64,000 nucleotides of DNA from Chondrilla cf. caribensis (lineage: Eukaryota > Porifera > Demospongiae > Chondrillida > Chondrillidae). The notes under the pieces are model-generated. The model was given only the letters and a program-made list of their open reading frames with translations. It had not been told where the DNA came from and did not search any database. This document shows positions 30,553-45,500 of the stretch, in pieces; the first letter of the stretch is position 1, and each line of letters starts with the position of its first letter. Position numbers and translations under genes: made by a program. The stretch spans positions 4,620,151 to 4,684,150 of the forward strand of contig OZ026566.1 in NCBI GenBank assembly GCA_964020155.1, written 5' to 3'.

Positions 30553-31609
30553 ATGGCGGCTTCTGTCTTGAAGTGCGTGTCATAGATGCTACCTTTTAGA
30601 CTGAATAGATTAATGAAGAAGGTTTTGCTTGTAGCTAGATTCATTGTTCTCTTGTGGCCTGCACAGATATGTAAGAAGTATGAGTGGTTTTATACGGCAC
30701 AGGGAGGGAGTACACCTTTGTGTACGTTCTTGTGCAACTGGATCAGCTGTCTCTAGCCCCGGTCCAGAGAAGGATACGGTTAGTCTATTCGTTCAGGTAC
30801 TCACCTTTGCAGTCTTGAGGAGTTCCTTTATTTCCACGTTTAGAAACATGATCTAGTTGAGGAGAGGTTCTTTGATAAAATAAATATAAAAGTTAAAGGA
30901 TACGATCACCCGGTTCTGTCCAGTTACGTCAAGTTCGTGTCTCGAGCCGCCAGAAATCTCGACATTGACATCCACGGTGCAGTGGCCCTGCCAACCAAGA
31001 TCAAGAAATATACGGTCCTCAAATCTCCTCACATTTACAAGAAGCACAGAGTGCAGTTCGAGATCAGAACACACTCGAGACTACTGCAGGTGAGGTAACC
31101 TTCGGTTGCTGTGAACTGTTGCTGAGAACTGTGATTGTGGGGTCCTATACATGGACTGAACAAGGCACCTTAGGGTATTGGTTGAAGGCTGTGAGTTGGT
31201 TGGTTTGAGGTTTAGTATCATAGGTTAACCCCCTTGAATGTGATTTGTTTGTTTTGGAGTAGATCTAATATTGTTTTGTGGAAACCTCATTTGGTGTATG
31301 AGTGGTCCCTTGTACTATTTCGTGATCAACTTCTGCATGTGACCATTAATATCCACTCCGTGTACATTTGTACATGGTGTTGGCAAATCAGGACTGGATG
31401 TGGTGTTGATGGGTGACATGTTCACTGCTTTCCTCAGATCAAAAAGATTACAGGTACAACAGCAGACATATTTCTAGAGTACATACAGCGCAACCTTCCA
31501 GAAGGTGTATCCATGGCAGTTTATCAGGTATTGTGTGTGAGTGTGTGCATGTGTGTGTGTGTGTGTGCGTGTGTGTGCGTGCGTGTGTGTGTGTGTGTGC
31601 GTGTGTGTG

Positions 31610-31691
<82 letters not shown>

Positions 31692-31814
31692 ATATGTGCA
31701 TTAACATACTTGTACACTGTCCACACCATATAGGAGGCCTTAGAAGCTCTTCCAAAACTATTATTGGAACCTCCAAGTAAAGAAGACTCAAAAAAAGGAA
31801 AAAAGACGAAATGA
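30553..31814 (+). CDS. MRPS10: Mitochondrial small ribosomal subunit protein uS10m
   Basis: A protein of the mitochondrial small ribosomal subunit. Five exons join in phase: 30553-30572, 30667-30778, 30844-31089, 31438-31527, 31734-31814. The product is 182 residues, close to the human size. A basic N-terminus ([19 protein letters not shown]) looks like a mitochondrial targeting peptide. The uS10 fold is evident in [20 protein letters not shown], the proline loop [20 protein letters not shown], and [12 protein letters not shown] followed by [17 protein letters not shown]. The C-terminus is Lys-rich. It starts 245 bp after the kinase stop codon and ends 54 bp before the proposed ATG14 start. 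The intron before the last exon is largely a (TG)n tract (31540-31690). Confidence 0.94.
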
Positions 31815-31867
31815 ATGTTAGCTATTTTTTATTGACATTAATGTGCTGTAGTTGCGCAATTTATAAA

Positions 31868-34205
<2,338 letters not shown>

Positions 34206-34433
34206 CCATCCATCCAGCCAGTCACCCAGCCAGCCAGCATGGTTACTGTATATAACACGTTTTGAGTTGTGCAAAGCTTTTGTTTTTAACCATATTTATT
34301 GGTATTAGCAAGTCTATAATTATTATTGCTATTACTACTTCAAGTTGGAGTACAATAGTCACTGCATGCACACTGAAGAAAATACACTTATATTAGGTTG
34401 AGTCTCAGACAACATTGTAGAGAGGATGTCATA

Positions 34434-35849
34434 CTAAAGATCGTCATCCTCTTCTTCATCTGAGTCTTCTAGCGATGCCTTTGCTAACTGTTCTGCTTCT
34501 GCTTGTAAATCTTCTGGAACCATTTGGTGCTTTCCGTCTGTTTCTGTATAAATTTGATAGAATTACCATGGCAACTGCAATCCCACCCCCAGCACTCTTG
34601 CAATCCCACCTTCTCCGATCCAGCTCAGCTCTAACACAAACTGCTTGTCCTTGGTCTCATCATGACACTTATAGATGCTAAGCAGCTGCTAAGGAACAAC
34701 ATTGCAGAAGACAACACTATGTTCCTTACCATTTAGATGCTTTTGAAGGATACATTTTAGCAGCCTCTTTTACTGCGTCTCTCAAACCCAATTCCGAAAG
34801 CTTCAAAAAAGCAAAACAAAACACATCTCACACATACACAACATCCACACACATGCAGTGTCAGTCTCACATTCAATTTTTCTATTTCTGTTTTTGCTTC
34901 TTGTTTACCTTTACCCACAGCACAACCAAAGTATCCCTGACAGATCAATCAATAGTTTTCAAAACTGAAACAAACATCATCCTCATACAAACTGGTCATA
35001 CCCATGAGACTCCTGACGGCTCTATCATGAACAGAGATGGCCCACTGTCTTTACTGTATGTTCCAAACATTAAGCTGTTGAGAAACAGTGCGTGACGACA
35101 ATCAACCACAATGGGATGGAATGAATTACCAGCAGCCAAATGGTCTGATCCATCCATAACGAGTTACCAAGTGCACAAAACCGGACACTTTGTCCACCAA
35201 ATGCTGCACACCGAATGGACATGGTGAAATATGAAATCACTCCGGAAACAGTGAATTTACTTGAACACACGTTAACCCACCTTTACAGGGATAGGCTCGG
35301 AAAATGTGCTTCTGTAATGGTTCGCTTCCGCCCTGGCTCGTTCTATGACCTTCCTGGCGTCAGCCACCCATCCCGATTGGGCCTGGATGAGGAAGAACAC
35401 ACCTCTCTTCACGTCAAATCACCGCAACATAATACAGAAAAGCTCCTTACTACTCCTATGTGCTCATCAACAGTTGCTATCCTCCTGTTCGTCCCGCTCT
35501 CGTGAAGTTTGGATGTAATTATTTTCTGGACAGCAAAAACGACGCCATCTTTTACCCTAATGCCAATGGCAGTCCTTGATACAAGAAAATACGTATACAG
35601 AATAGGATTAAGGGAAGTTGTTTCTTACACGTTTCAGTTGAATTAAGAACGATTTAGTGGTCAAGTCTTACCCGCTGTTTTCCACCGCCTTCAATGCATA
35701 CTCTATCTGAAAAACTCTTCCATCCGGAGAAAACTGAGCTGCTGATAAGTCATACTACAGATGTACAACAAAAGAATGAAACAATCATCGTTGATTCTGG
35801 TTAGTCATTCTTTCAGAGTGGATCTCACCCCAGTTCCAATTGAACTCAT
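34434..35849 (-). CDS. PSMA3: 20S proteasome subunit alpha-7 (PSMA3)
   Basis: An alpha-ring subunit of the 20S proteasome core. Ten exons join in phase: 35849-35829, 35754-35672, 35574-35451, 35382-35281, 35203-35130, 35074-35002, 34936-34871, 34800-34754, 34677-34610, 34543-34434. The product is 255 residues, the same as human. It has the alpha-type signature [20 protein letters not shown] after MSSIGTG, then [40 protein letters not shown] and KTEIEKL. The acidic end [11 protein letters not shown] is typical of alpha-7. Stop codons of PSMA3 and ATG14 face each other across 228 bp. The start codon is 75 bp from the divergent gene at 35925. Confidence 0.97.
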
Positions 35850-35924
35850 CTTTCTTTGCTGAAGAGGACAATCCTTCAATTTCGTTGCTGCAACGAACTA
35901 CGTCATATTACATCACAGAACAAG
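35850..35924. promoter_or_regulatory. 75-bp divergent promoter with a TTCGTTG-CTG-CAACGAA palindrome
   Basis: Only 75 bp separate the start codons of PSMA3 (minus) and the small membrane protein (plus). A perfect inverted repeat TTCGTTG/CAACGAA with a 3-bp centre lies at 35881-35897, followed by TACGTCA at 35900-35906. The palindrome is a good candidate for a dimer-binding site driving both genes; the binder is unknown. Confidence 0.55.
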
Positions 35925-36318
35925 ATGGTGGGTCCGAGCTTGGTACTTGGTAATGAAGTAGATGAACATTTAACCATGATGTAACATTATCTTTTTATGT
36001 AGACATATAAAGCATATAAAGAACGAAGCCTTCTAGAGAAAATTCATGCGTGGATTTGTTCTCAATTGATAGGAACAATGTTTTTTTCTGTCTATTTCAT
36101 GATACCTGACCACGAGAAGAAAGTTATTGGTAGGTAGTTCAGTGCAGGGTTATCATGTGCTGTTCAATGGTCATGTTTAACTTCTTCCCACCCGCACAGT
36201 GAGAGTGGCAATCTGTATCCTAGCTATGGCTCTATATACGACATATGTATACCTACCCCCTTACTACCTCAAGGTGATGGCCTATTTCACTGAGACAGGT
36301 GGAGAACTCGAACCCTAG
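35925..36318 (+). CDS. Small two-transmembrane protein of unknown function
   Basis: Not recognised. Proposed exons are 35925-35942, 36003-36123 and 36200-36318, giving about 85 residues. A basic N-terminus (TYKAYKERSLLEKIHAW) is followed by a hydrophobic segment (SQLIGTMFFSVYFMI), a charged turn (PDHEKK), a second hydrophobic segment (VAICILAMALYTTYVYL) and a short tail ending GGELEP. The exon 2 donor is the weak point: GTTATT at 36124 gives the two-TM product, while GTAGGT at 36131 would shift frame and lose the second TM. It shares a 75-bp divergent promoter with PSMA3. The layout suggests a small ER or mitochondrial membrane protein, but no function is assigned. Confidence 0.5.
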
Positions 36319-36708
36319 TAGAACCAGTAGATTCGTGTATTGTGTAGACTGTTTATATCATAGCATTATTTCATGTTAAAAATTTCACATATGTACGTAT
36401 CTCTCTACATATCTCTCTACACATGTAATTTTGTACAGCTCTTCAGCATGTGAAGGTTCTTGTGTTTTATTGTAGCGTTGGTGAGAACACACCAGGAGGC
36501 CGTGTTCGCCCAACAATGATTGTGACAAGTGTTCATTAAGGAGATAAATTTCTTAAAGATTACATTTGATAGCCATCGAGATGGTCGCCTACACTAGAAT
36601 ACATGGTGTGTGCAAGATAATAATAAGTGTTAGTATACAGTTAAAAGTATGTGCGAAATAGCAAAAGTCAAAGTTAACAGCCTCTCTCAAAGGAGCATGT
36701 AGGAGAAG
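36319..36708. other. Intergenic stretch between two convergent genes
   Basis: About 390 bp of AT-rich sequence between the stop codons of the small membrane protein and the VWC/WAP gene. No coding or RNA signal was seen. Confidence 0.6.
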
Positions 36709-39700
36709 TTAGGCCTTCTCTGGTACCTCATCAAGAAAATAATCGTTCTGCAATAAAAATGAATGTATTCAATCAACATCATCATAGAGGCCCGGCTGAT
36801 GACAGCACGAATGCAGCTGACAATAACATCAACAGAATGTCACCATAGTAACAGATAACACAGTCATTTGCTCACGCACATCAGAAGCTGCCAGTTTAGA
36901 CATCATTTCGGAGCCACCTCCAGGACCCCGCCTTCTCTTCACTATCACCTGTCCAAACACAGACAACATAGTGTTGATGTGTCAGACGTCTCAACATAAC
37001 CACAACATCCTCACCACAATCACTGCCAGAACCACCAGGACAGCAGCTATCAGGATGACCCCCAGGACTACTGGCACCACAATAGCAGCATAGTGGACAT
37101 TGCTCTGTGGCTCCTCGGGGACAGACAGCTCCTGACTGGAGAAGGACCCACTGGGAACGAGGACAGCACTGTTGTGAACCAGCACAAGACTGCCCGAGTT
37201 GAACTGAATTGGATTAGAGATTGATCAGAGAATAAAGACTGATCTACAGGCCCTGATACAAGTTCTGAGCCACACCCACATGTCACACCCACCTCGCTCT
37301 CCAGTGAGTTTGCAACGACAGAAGTGTCAGCACTACCCTGCTTGTTCATGAGAACACAAGTGACGAGGATGCCGTCATCAGTTGACACCTGTGAGGGCCA
37401 TCAGGGAAGGAGCAGTGGGCAGTGGTGAGCACCAGCAAGTAAACTGCAGTCATAGTCAGCTCTTATCCTGGCACTTACCTCAACTTTAGTGATCTGCTGT
37501 TCGTCAAGGGAGAGGTGTCTAAATTTGCTCAGAAGGAATGTCTTGAAGTACCTTCACAACAGAGAAATCACTAGTGAAGGGATGGGGGGGGGATTCACAG
37601 AGGAGAACATCCTTTCCACATACCTCAAAAACTGTTGTCTCTCAGTGTCTTCATCATAGCTGTTGCTGTTTCCACTAAACTTCATTCTAACGGTGATTCC
37701 TCTCTTCTCATTTAGTGCACAGTCTCTGTTCATCACTTTACAGTTGAGGCTGCCTTTCATGCACACACTACAAAATTGACAGAATTGTAGAAATATGTTA
37801 ACACTTAACACCAGACAGGACATCAGGGCACCTGAGGAGACACAACGAACAACATCAAATATGCTTTTTTGGTCAGTGGAGTGTACCAGAGCACCACAAA
37901 ACCTCACCAGTGGTGGCAGTTCTCCTCAAAAGTATCTCCATCTTCAATTTCTCTGTCTCCCACACGACAACCAGCAGCTGGATGGCACGGTACAATGACG
38001 GTGAAGCAGAGTTCACAGATCACACATACGTAGATTCCACTAATAGTCATTTCCCTCACCTTGCTCACAGGATGAGCAGACCATGACATAGTCATTATTG
38101 CAAGTACTAAATAGCAAAGATGATTAGTGGTATGGGTGAGCCAGGAGCAATGAACAACACACACACACACACACACACAATCTTACCATTGTACGCATTG
38201 GTGCACTGAAGGAGTGAAGTTAGCTCCAGGCACACAGAACCTATCCACTGGACAGGACGGGCAGCACTGTCCCCGAGGGGTCACCGGAGTGGACCCATCA
38301 CTGCAGACTGGGTAGGCACACCTGACAGCCTGGTGGGGGGGTGGAGAGGTAGGATGACTATATGGTAGGGGTGGTTTAACTGTGTGTGTCACTTACAGAG
38401 CAGTCAGTATAGCAGGAGTGACCACACCCATTGGAGCAGCACAACTGGTTACTACTGCAGTCATTGTCGTTAGAACACTCCTCTACACACAAACCAACAG
38501 TGTTGTTGGTGATAGCTGGACAGCCAGCTCTGGGTGTGTTCCGAGGCTCCATACAGGAGTGACCACACCCATTGGAGCAGCACTTTTGAGTACCACTGCA
38601 GTCACTATCGCTGGAGCAATCTTCAGAGCAAGTACCAAAGCCAGAAGGGGCAGGGCACTGACCTTCCTTAGTGGGTGTGACTGGTTCCATACAGGAGTGA
38701 CCACACCCATTGGAGCAGCACTTTTGAGTACCACTGCAGTCACTATCGCTGGAGCAATCTTCAGAGCAAGTACCAAAGCCAGAGGGGGCAGGGCACTGAC
38801 CTTCCTTAGTGGGTGTGACTGGTTCCATACAGGAGTGACCACACCCATTGGAGCAGCACTTTTGAGTACCACTGCAGTCACTATCGCTGGAGCAATCTTC
38901 AGAGCAAGTACCAAAGCCAGTAGGAGCAGGGCACTGAGCAGCTGGAACAGGATCAGTGCAGATCCTTCCACAAGTTCCTGAACAGCAGAACTGAGATCCG
39001 CGGCAGTCGGTATCCAAAGTACAGCTGACTACACAGCCTGAGAAGAAACTGGACCTTGGACAAGTAGCTGGAATGGGGATAGACACCTCATAATCCATGT
39101 GATCCAGTCCACACAGTATCTCCTCACTGGGACCCACCATTGCGTGGTCTGTTGTTGCAGACAGGGCAGCACTGTCCCTCTACATTGATAGGGTCAGTGC
39201 ATTGAGGAGGAGCACAGTCGATAACGGCACAGTTCAACTGGCCATTTTCACAGGTACTGTAGTAGGTGGAGTCACATGATTGTCACATGAATTCACTCGC
39301 CCACCATGTTATTCTCTTAACTTACCAAAATTCACAGTCATTTGGTTTGTATGTCTCATGGTTGGGGACGATGTGTCCATCATCCGCGGTGCAGTGGAAG
39401 CAGTATATCTCTGTGGAGCTGATTCTCCCACCAGAGCAGATGCTGTGGAATCAATAGTGCTAGCCATCACACAACACCCCCATACCACCAGTTGGCATGT
39501 GAAGATGATCTTGATGCACGCACTCACCAAGTGTTACAGCCGTCAGGACAGGTCCAAGAAGTGTTGGTGGCATGAGTACCAAGCTGGTCCTGACAGTCTG
39601 TGGGAGTCGCAGAGGTGTGGCAGAGGTGGGGCAGAGGAGTGTCATACACGAGTATAGGTGCTGACAGACAATGTTTGGCTTATGCTCGGCTATATCTTGG

Positions 39701-42080
39701 ACATACAGATATCCACACATGCACAATATCCATTGACCGGTACATCCCCACATGCACTGTGCCTACACACAAATGTATAGCATATACTGACCAGTTTGGG
39801 CAGGACAAGACGGACAGCAGGAGCCATAGTAGGTCACTGGACGTATCCCTTCTCCACAGTTGGGCCAGTCACAGACTAAGGTTGCATTCACCCACATACC
39901 GTTAAAGCAACGACTGTAAAATGGTTGGAATGTTGTACTGTGACACAACACATGACTACAGCAGAGAACAGCAGCCCTGCGTCCACTCACGATGACGTGC
40001 AGGGAGTGACCTGGTAGGAGTATCCACTGTGGACAGTTGTACCGTCAGGCTTTGTGCATCCTGAGTGCAGGGAACAAGGGAGGCTCTGAAAGGAGCCGAC
40101 AACAGTCAAACACAACCCACTCACTAGGCAGACATGCTCTCAATGTGCTGATGACTACTCCGTTAGGACATGAGCTAGTGTGGATTACTGACAATGACAT
40201 AAACAGTCAAGATGAAGATTGTTACAGGGCTGCACATACCAAATGTTACAGCCGTCTGAGCAGTTCCACGATGAGCCAATGGCGTGCTGGACACCTCCCT
40301 CAAGACAGACAGGAGCAGGGCAAGGATACCTAGTACTGTTCACCACTCCATTGAGACAATGACTGCAATCGAATGTTACAGATGTGATTGTAAATGCAAT
40401 TCCGTCTTTCCCTCAGAAGGTAACAGACCATGTGTTGCAGTTGTCTGAGCAGTTCCAATAGGACCCACTAGGGTGCTCCACTCCACCCTCTGTACAGGAC
40501 CTACAAGCTCTCCTTGTACTTGCTATCTGTCCATTTAGACAGCGACTATGTCCAATAACAAAGTACCAGTTGTGATTGCCTGCCGAAGCTACATACAAGC
40601 CACACCTAGCTACATCTTGATCTCACCAAATGTTGCATCCATCAGAGCAGTTCCACGATGATCCGGACTCATGCCGGACTCCCCCATCTGTGCAGGGGAT
40701 ACAGGCCATCCTGGTGCTTGCTACCAGCCCGTTAGTGCAGGTGCTGTGATGGGTGGACATCAAACCATGTGTGCACATACAACTGAAAAGTGTGGACACA
40801 TGAAAGCCATTTTAGTGCATTCATTCTGACCAGGTATTGCATCCGTCTGAGCAAGTCCAAGATTCCCCACTGTTGTACTGCCTACCTCCCTCTGTACAGG
40901 GGGCACAGGCCATCAGAGTGCTTGCTACCAGCCCGTTAGTGCAGGTGCTGTGATGGGTGTACATCAAACCATGTGTGCACATACAACTGAAAAGTGTGAA
41001 CACATGAAAGCCATTTTAGTGCATTCATTCTGACCAGGTATTGCATCCGTCTGAGCAAGTCCAAGATTCCCCACTGTTGTACTGCCTACCTCCCTCTGTA
41101 CAGGGGGCACAGGCCATCAGAGTGCTAGCCACCAGACCATCATAACATCGGCTATAGACAGAGGTATCGATGTGACACACACTAGCAGGTGATGGTCACT
41201 CCCCTCTCATCTCACCAGGTATTGCAGCCATCGGAACAGGTCCACGTAGTGTTATGGTAGTGAGTCCTGCTACCCTCTGTGCACGCTGCAGAGATGAGCG
41301 GGAACAACCAGATACAAACATCCCACGACAAATGAAGCAAACAGACGTACATCTCGGGCAGGACAAGCAGCATTCCCCGCTCCTCACAAATGGAGGGACT
41401 GCTCCTCCTTCGCAGATGGGATATACAAGAGCACACACAACGTCCTGCAAGGTAACAAACACGTGTGCATATTAATGAGCCAAATTGGCAGGCATCAAGC
41501 ACTCCCACCCTCAACGTTGCAACACAATACAAACATTACCATAAACAGAAGCGTGCGCACTCCCTTGTCATGTAACAGACAAGGCCCGGTGAACATGCAT
41601 GCACAGAGGTCAAAGGACAATTAGCAAACTGCTTGAGACCAATACAATTCCCTTCTGAATTGTCCCCAGCAAAACTAATTGAAATTAATGCCACAACAGG
41701 ACACGTCAGACAGCCACAGAGCAAGCTGGTCCTCACTCGACACGAACAGGTCGTCAACATTAACCTGCTCATTCAAACGTGTGATTAGGCGGGAATGTAC
41801 AATGGCACACACAAGCATTCAGTGGTGGTTAACAGCCTTATAATTGAGCTAGGTTCTATGAGAAATCTCTTGTCGGTACAGCTGGCGGTGATGAGCACCC
41901 GTCGCTAACCTCACAGGGGTCTTCTGGCTCGGTCGTCTGACCTGCGGGGGGGGGGGGGGGGGCACGGGACGAGCGAACGTGAATGACATGCGCAAACTCA
42001 ATGTCATAAACCTTCAAACCTAACTAACCCGAAACGCTTCCGAGAACAAACAGAAAGAGAACTCCCCACCCCAACTTCAT
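36709..42080 (-). CDS. Type I membrane protein with VWC-like, WAP and SEA-like modules
   Basis: A secreted-pathway, cysteine-rich cell-surface protein of about 1015 residues over 25 exons. The 52-bp first exon (42080-42029) encodes a signal peptide. Downstream, 117-123 bp exons (41151-41035, 40947-40831, 40743-40627, 40545-40429, 40362-40240) each encode one module with ACxPCTEGG and [13 protein letters not shown]-type exons with CCPSCP lie at 41444, 39913, 39256 and 38329. The 671-bp exon 39067-38397 encodes five WAP four-disulfide cores ([12 protein letters not shown]). Exons 37767-37293 look like a SEA domain, and exon 37203-37015 holds the single TM ([20 protein letters not shown]). A 35-residue tail (VKRRRGPGG to [11 protein letters not shown]) ends at 36709. 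Phases agree throughout except at exon 3 (41540) to exon 4 (41444), where a small exon may be missed. It may be an adhesion or protease-inhibitor receptor; ligand unknown. Confidence 0.82.
38540..38946. repeat. Coding tandem repeat: three near-identical 144-bp WAP units
   Basis: Inside exon 39067-38397 the block encoding [20 protein letters not shown] occurs three times with only a few base differences, pointing to very recent unequal exchange or gene conversion. Confidence 0.92.
40733..41135. repeat. Tandem duplication of an exon plus its intron (~204-bp unit)
   Basis: The segment covering exon 40947-40831 with flanking intron is almost identical to the segment covering exon 41151-41035, intron bases included. 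This is recent growth of the module array. Confidence 0.88.
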
Positions 42081-42571
42081 CTCTACGGAGAAATTTCTGT
42101 AAACAATAGGTGAAAAAACGAGGCTTAAGGTCGTCACGCTCCGTTGGAGGGGCTGAAAGGAATGGTTTGACAAGCAAAACAACTTCATAATCACTCTATA
42201 CACAGACGACAATCCTTATAAACAGTTTTACCTTCAACTATTCGTGAATAGAGAAGAGGAAAGCTAGATTTTGAGAGACGTCAGGTAGAACAGATCTCTG
42301 TCCGAGATGGGCGTGGTTATGATCATGAATATCATTAAAAACATGCACACTCAAACCATTTCCTGCAGGATCGATTACCTGTCGCAGTAGTCATGGATAC
42401 TGGTCTTGGGTCTCCACTGCATACCTGCTATAGAATGGTGCAAGTTAGACTGCCATTTACGTATGAGGGACAATAGCACACTGTTCATGTATTACGATAA
42501 TTGTCACAATTTGCACTCATAAAACATAAATAAATCAGAAGGAAATTATAAGGATGTGAAAGGATCTCTCA
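42081..42571. other. Upstream region of the VWC/WAP gene
   Basis: About 490 bp between the signal-peptide exon and the stop of the F-box/WD40 gene, both on the minus strand. It should hold the promoter of the VWC/WAP gene. One copy of the ATGA-ATA-TCAT motif lies at 42325-42335. No gene was seen. Confidence 0.5.
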
Positions 42572-45500
42572 TCAAAGTGTCACTGTCTTAACTGGTACAG
42601 AAGTGAAGTACTCTCCTTCGACATCCACAAAATAAGGTCCACAGCTCTGTAAGGGCAGACAAGGAGGGTGGGCACATTGAGAATCAGTGATGTCAGTGGG
42701 AGTGAGCAGCATGCAAGACAACAGTTGTTAGGGTTAGTTCACCTTAGGACAGTCTTTAGTGTACCAGACACAGACTGTCATATCCGAAGAGGCTGTAACC
42801 AGGCGATTCTCACCGCTCTGATAGAACCAGAGGAAATTGCACATTGAGCAAGAGATCCCAGATTGACTGATGTACACTCACTTGGATAGTGGTGACGGGT
42901 CTACTGTGTCCACGGAGGTACCTCACACAGGTACCAGTGGCAAGGTCCCACTCGTACAAGCAGCCATCACTGGAGGTGATGAAAAGTAGCATGTGGTAAA
43001 CTACAAACAATAAACAATCAAAAACAACAACTATAAAAGAATGAGTATGTATACTTATGTACTCATGTTGACAATATAAATTATGAACACATTGCCTGTG
43101 TACACATCGCACAGTGTGGTCCTATCCACATCAAGTATACAGTCCCTGGCAGAGAAGGACACCCTTAGTGACAACAATCAGATCCTATGACACAGTACCT
43201 TGCTCCAACGATGACATGCGTGTCCTTCAAACACATGGAGGTGATTGTGGTACCCAGCTCTATACCAGTAGTATCCAAGCTCCAGGACATTACTGGTGTT
43301 TGGGTTGACAGATTCCACATATGAATTTGACCTCCAACTGTGACCGACACCAGGAGAAGCTTGGATTTCTAACAGTCAGACCACAACACAGGAACACTGA
43401 CAGTACATGGATACTACACAACGTGAAAGCTACACACACCTCTACAGCCACTAAAGGAGAAGAGTGCGCTAACTGTCCAAGACAAGTACCGGTCTCTATG
43501 TCCCAGATCAAAACAGTACCATCCTTGCTACCACTAAAGACCTCTCCATTCTCCAGCACCAAGCAAGTAACAGGACCTGCATGGTTAGATGAGTGATGAG
43601 GCCATGGGCCACAGGAGTGGGGTGATAGGCTCCCAGCTGCTTACCGTTGTGAGCCTTGAGGTGGTGGATGCAGTGGTGATTGGTGGCGTGCCAAACACAC
43701 ACTGTACTGTCCTGAGATCCAGTCACTCTACATGCAACAACACACACTATGTGAGCTCGAACAGATGCTCAGGTACACACGTGGAAAGAGCTAACATGTG
43801 CTTGTGGTCAAACTTGAGACACAAGACTCCTTCTGCGTGTCCACTCAGTTCAGTGACCACCCCGCCCTGCACCATGTCCCACACCAGACAGGTTGTGTCC
43901 CAGGAGCCAGTCACTAGGATGTTGTCATCATACTGCAAGCACCTCACACCACCCTACAGGGGTGGGGGCACAAGGTGCACACTGCAGTAATCTACTTCCA
44001 CACAAAAGACTTGGACTAAAGCCACTGACCTTATGACCTGTCAGCACAGACACCTCTCTTCCACTCCTCATATCGTGGACTCTGAGGAACCAATTGAATA
44101 CACATGCATGTGTGTACATGCATGCTCACATGTACACAAACATGTACATGTATGTATGTTATGAAAGTTGTTAGGCATGCTTGGAAAATATGTCGAGGTT
44201 TATTAGGACTACTTTCGCACACCGTAAATGTAGTTTTGTTTGCTTGACAAAACTACCTTTATGGTGTGCGGAAATAGTCCTAATAAACCTCGACATATAA
44301 TATTATGTACACGTATGAACCAAATACATGCTAGCAGCACATAAGTACCTACAGACATACCTACTGTAACTACGTACGTACCTCACAGTCATATCGAGGG
44401 ATCCCGTGACAATCTTCCTCACATCAAACATAGCACAAGTGATGGCATCATCATGGGTCTATGGGAGGACATAGGGCTGAGGACACTCAAGAACCAGATG
44501 CACTGCGTCTCCCTCACCACCATCCGCCTGACTTTCAGGACGGAAAGTACCTTCCCTGGTTTGTGTGTTTCTCCATCAGTCAAGAATCCTCCCAAAACAA
44601 GGGCCTGGATTCCTTCAGGTTGAGGCTAACAACAACAAGAAATAGCCATACACACATGTACGTATGCATGTGCACACATACCACATCACACCACAGCACA
44701 TACATACAAACATGCACACACAGTGCAAATTACCAGGATGACTAATTGCTTACAATGAGTGGTACGGCAGGTCGTGAGTCCACAATGACAGGGATCAAGG
44801 AAACAGACTTCCTCAATCTACCATAAATGGTAGCTGTGTCCTTATTTGGCACCTCCTGCTCTATAATCTTGATCCCACCCGGCAGTGTAGGCCTCGGTAC
44901 CTCACCAAGGATCGTTAAACCTTTGGTAAGAGTCTCAGTATTTGGCACTGGAACCCCATCGTGGAGCTCAGGCTGCAGGCTATCCTCCCTGGGCGGGGCC
45001 ACCTCGAACTGGTCCCCACTGGGGTGAACTTCAGCAGTTGATGTGACAGCCAACGACATCCTCTCAAATCTCAGTCTCCGCCTACGGGAAATGGCACTTT
45101 CTGGAGCCAATCCCAGGATGTGGTGGTGGGGGGAGGATGTGCCACCAGATGTACTCCGGACTACAGCAATGCAACATGGACCCATGAGTAGCTTGAACAT
45201 GCACACAGCACACAACATGCACACAGCACACAACATGCATACCAATTGCAACCATTTCTTTTAGAGAGAGATTGTTTCGCAACACTGCACTTGGGAGGCG
45301 ATCCAGCTGTCTTGGAAGCTCTTCCTTGGATTCAACTGCATTTGCTGAGGCTGACAGAGCATACAAACAACCCTGTCTACCCAGCACAAACCAACCAGAT
45401 GTGGATCAGTCAGTACTGGCACACAGCAATGCGCGCACACACCTGATTTGACCACGAGGGCCTTAACTCTCTTCACCATCCCTCTCAGCTGCCTGAAAGC

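Noticed and set aside
41946..41962. Poly-G run as a possible G-quadruplex regulator
   Set aside because: A homopolymer next to the exon 2 acceptor of the VWC/WAP gene; nothing supports function, and length is likely assembly-sensitive.
43321..43990. Plus-strand open frames opposite the F-box/WD40 exons
   Set aside because: They are shadows of minus-strand WD repeat exons that have correct splice phases.
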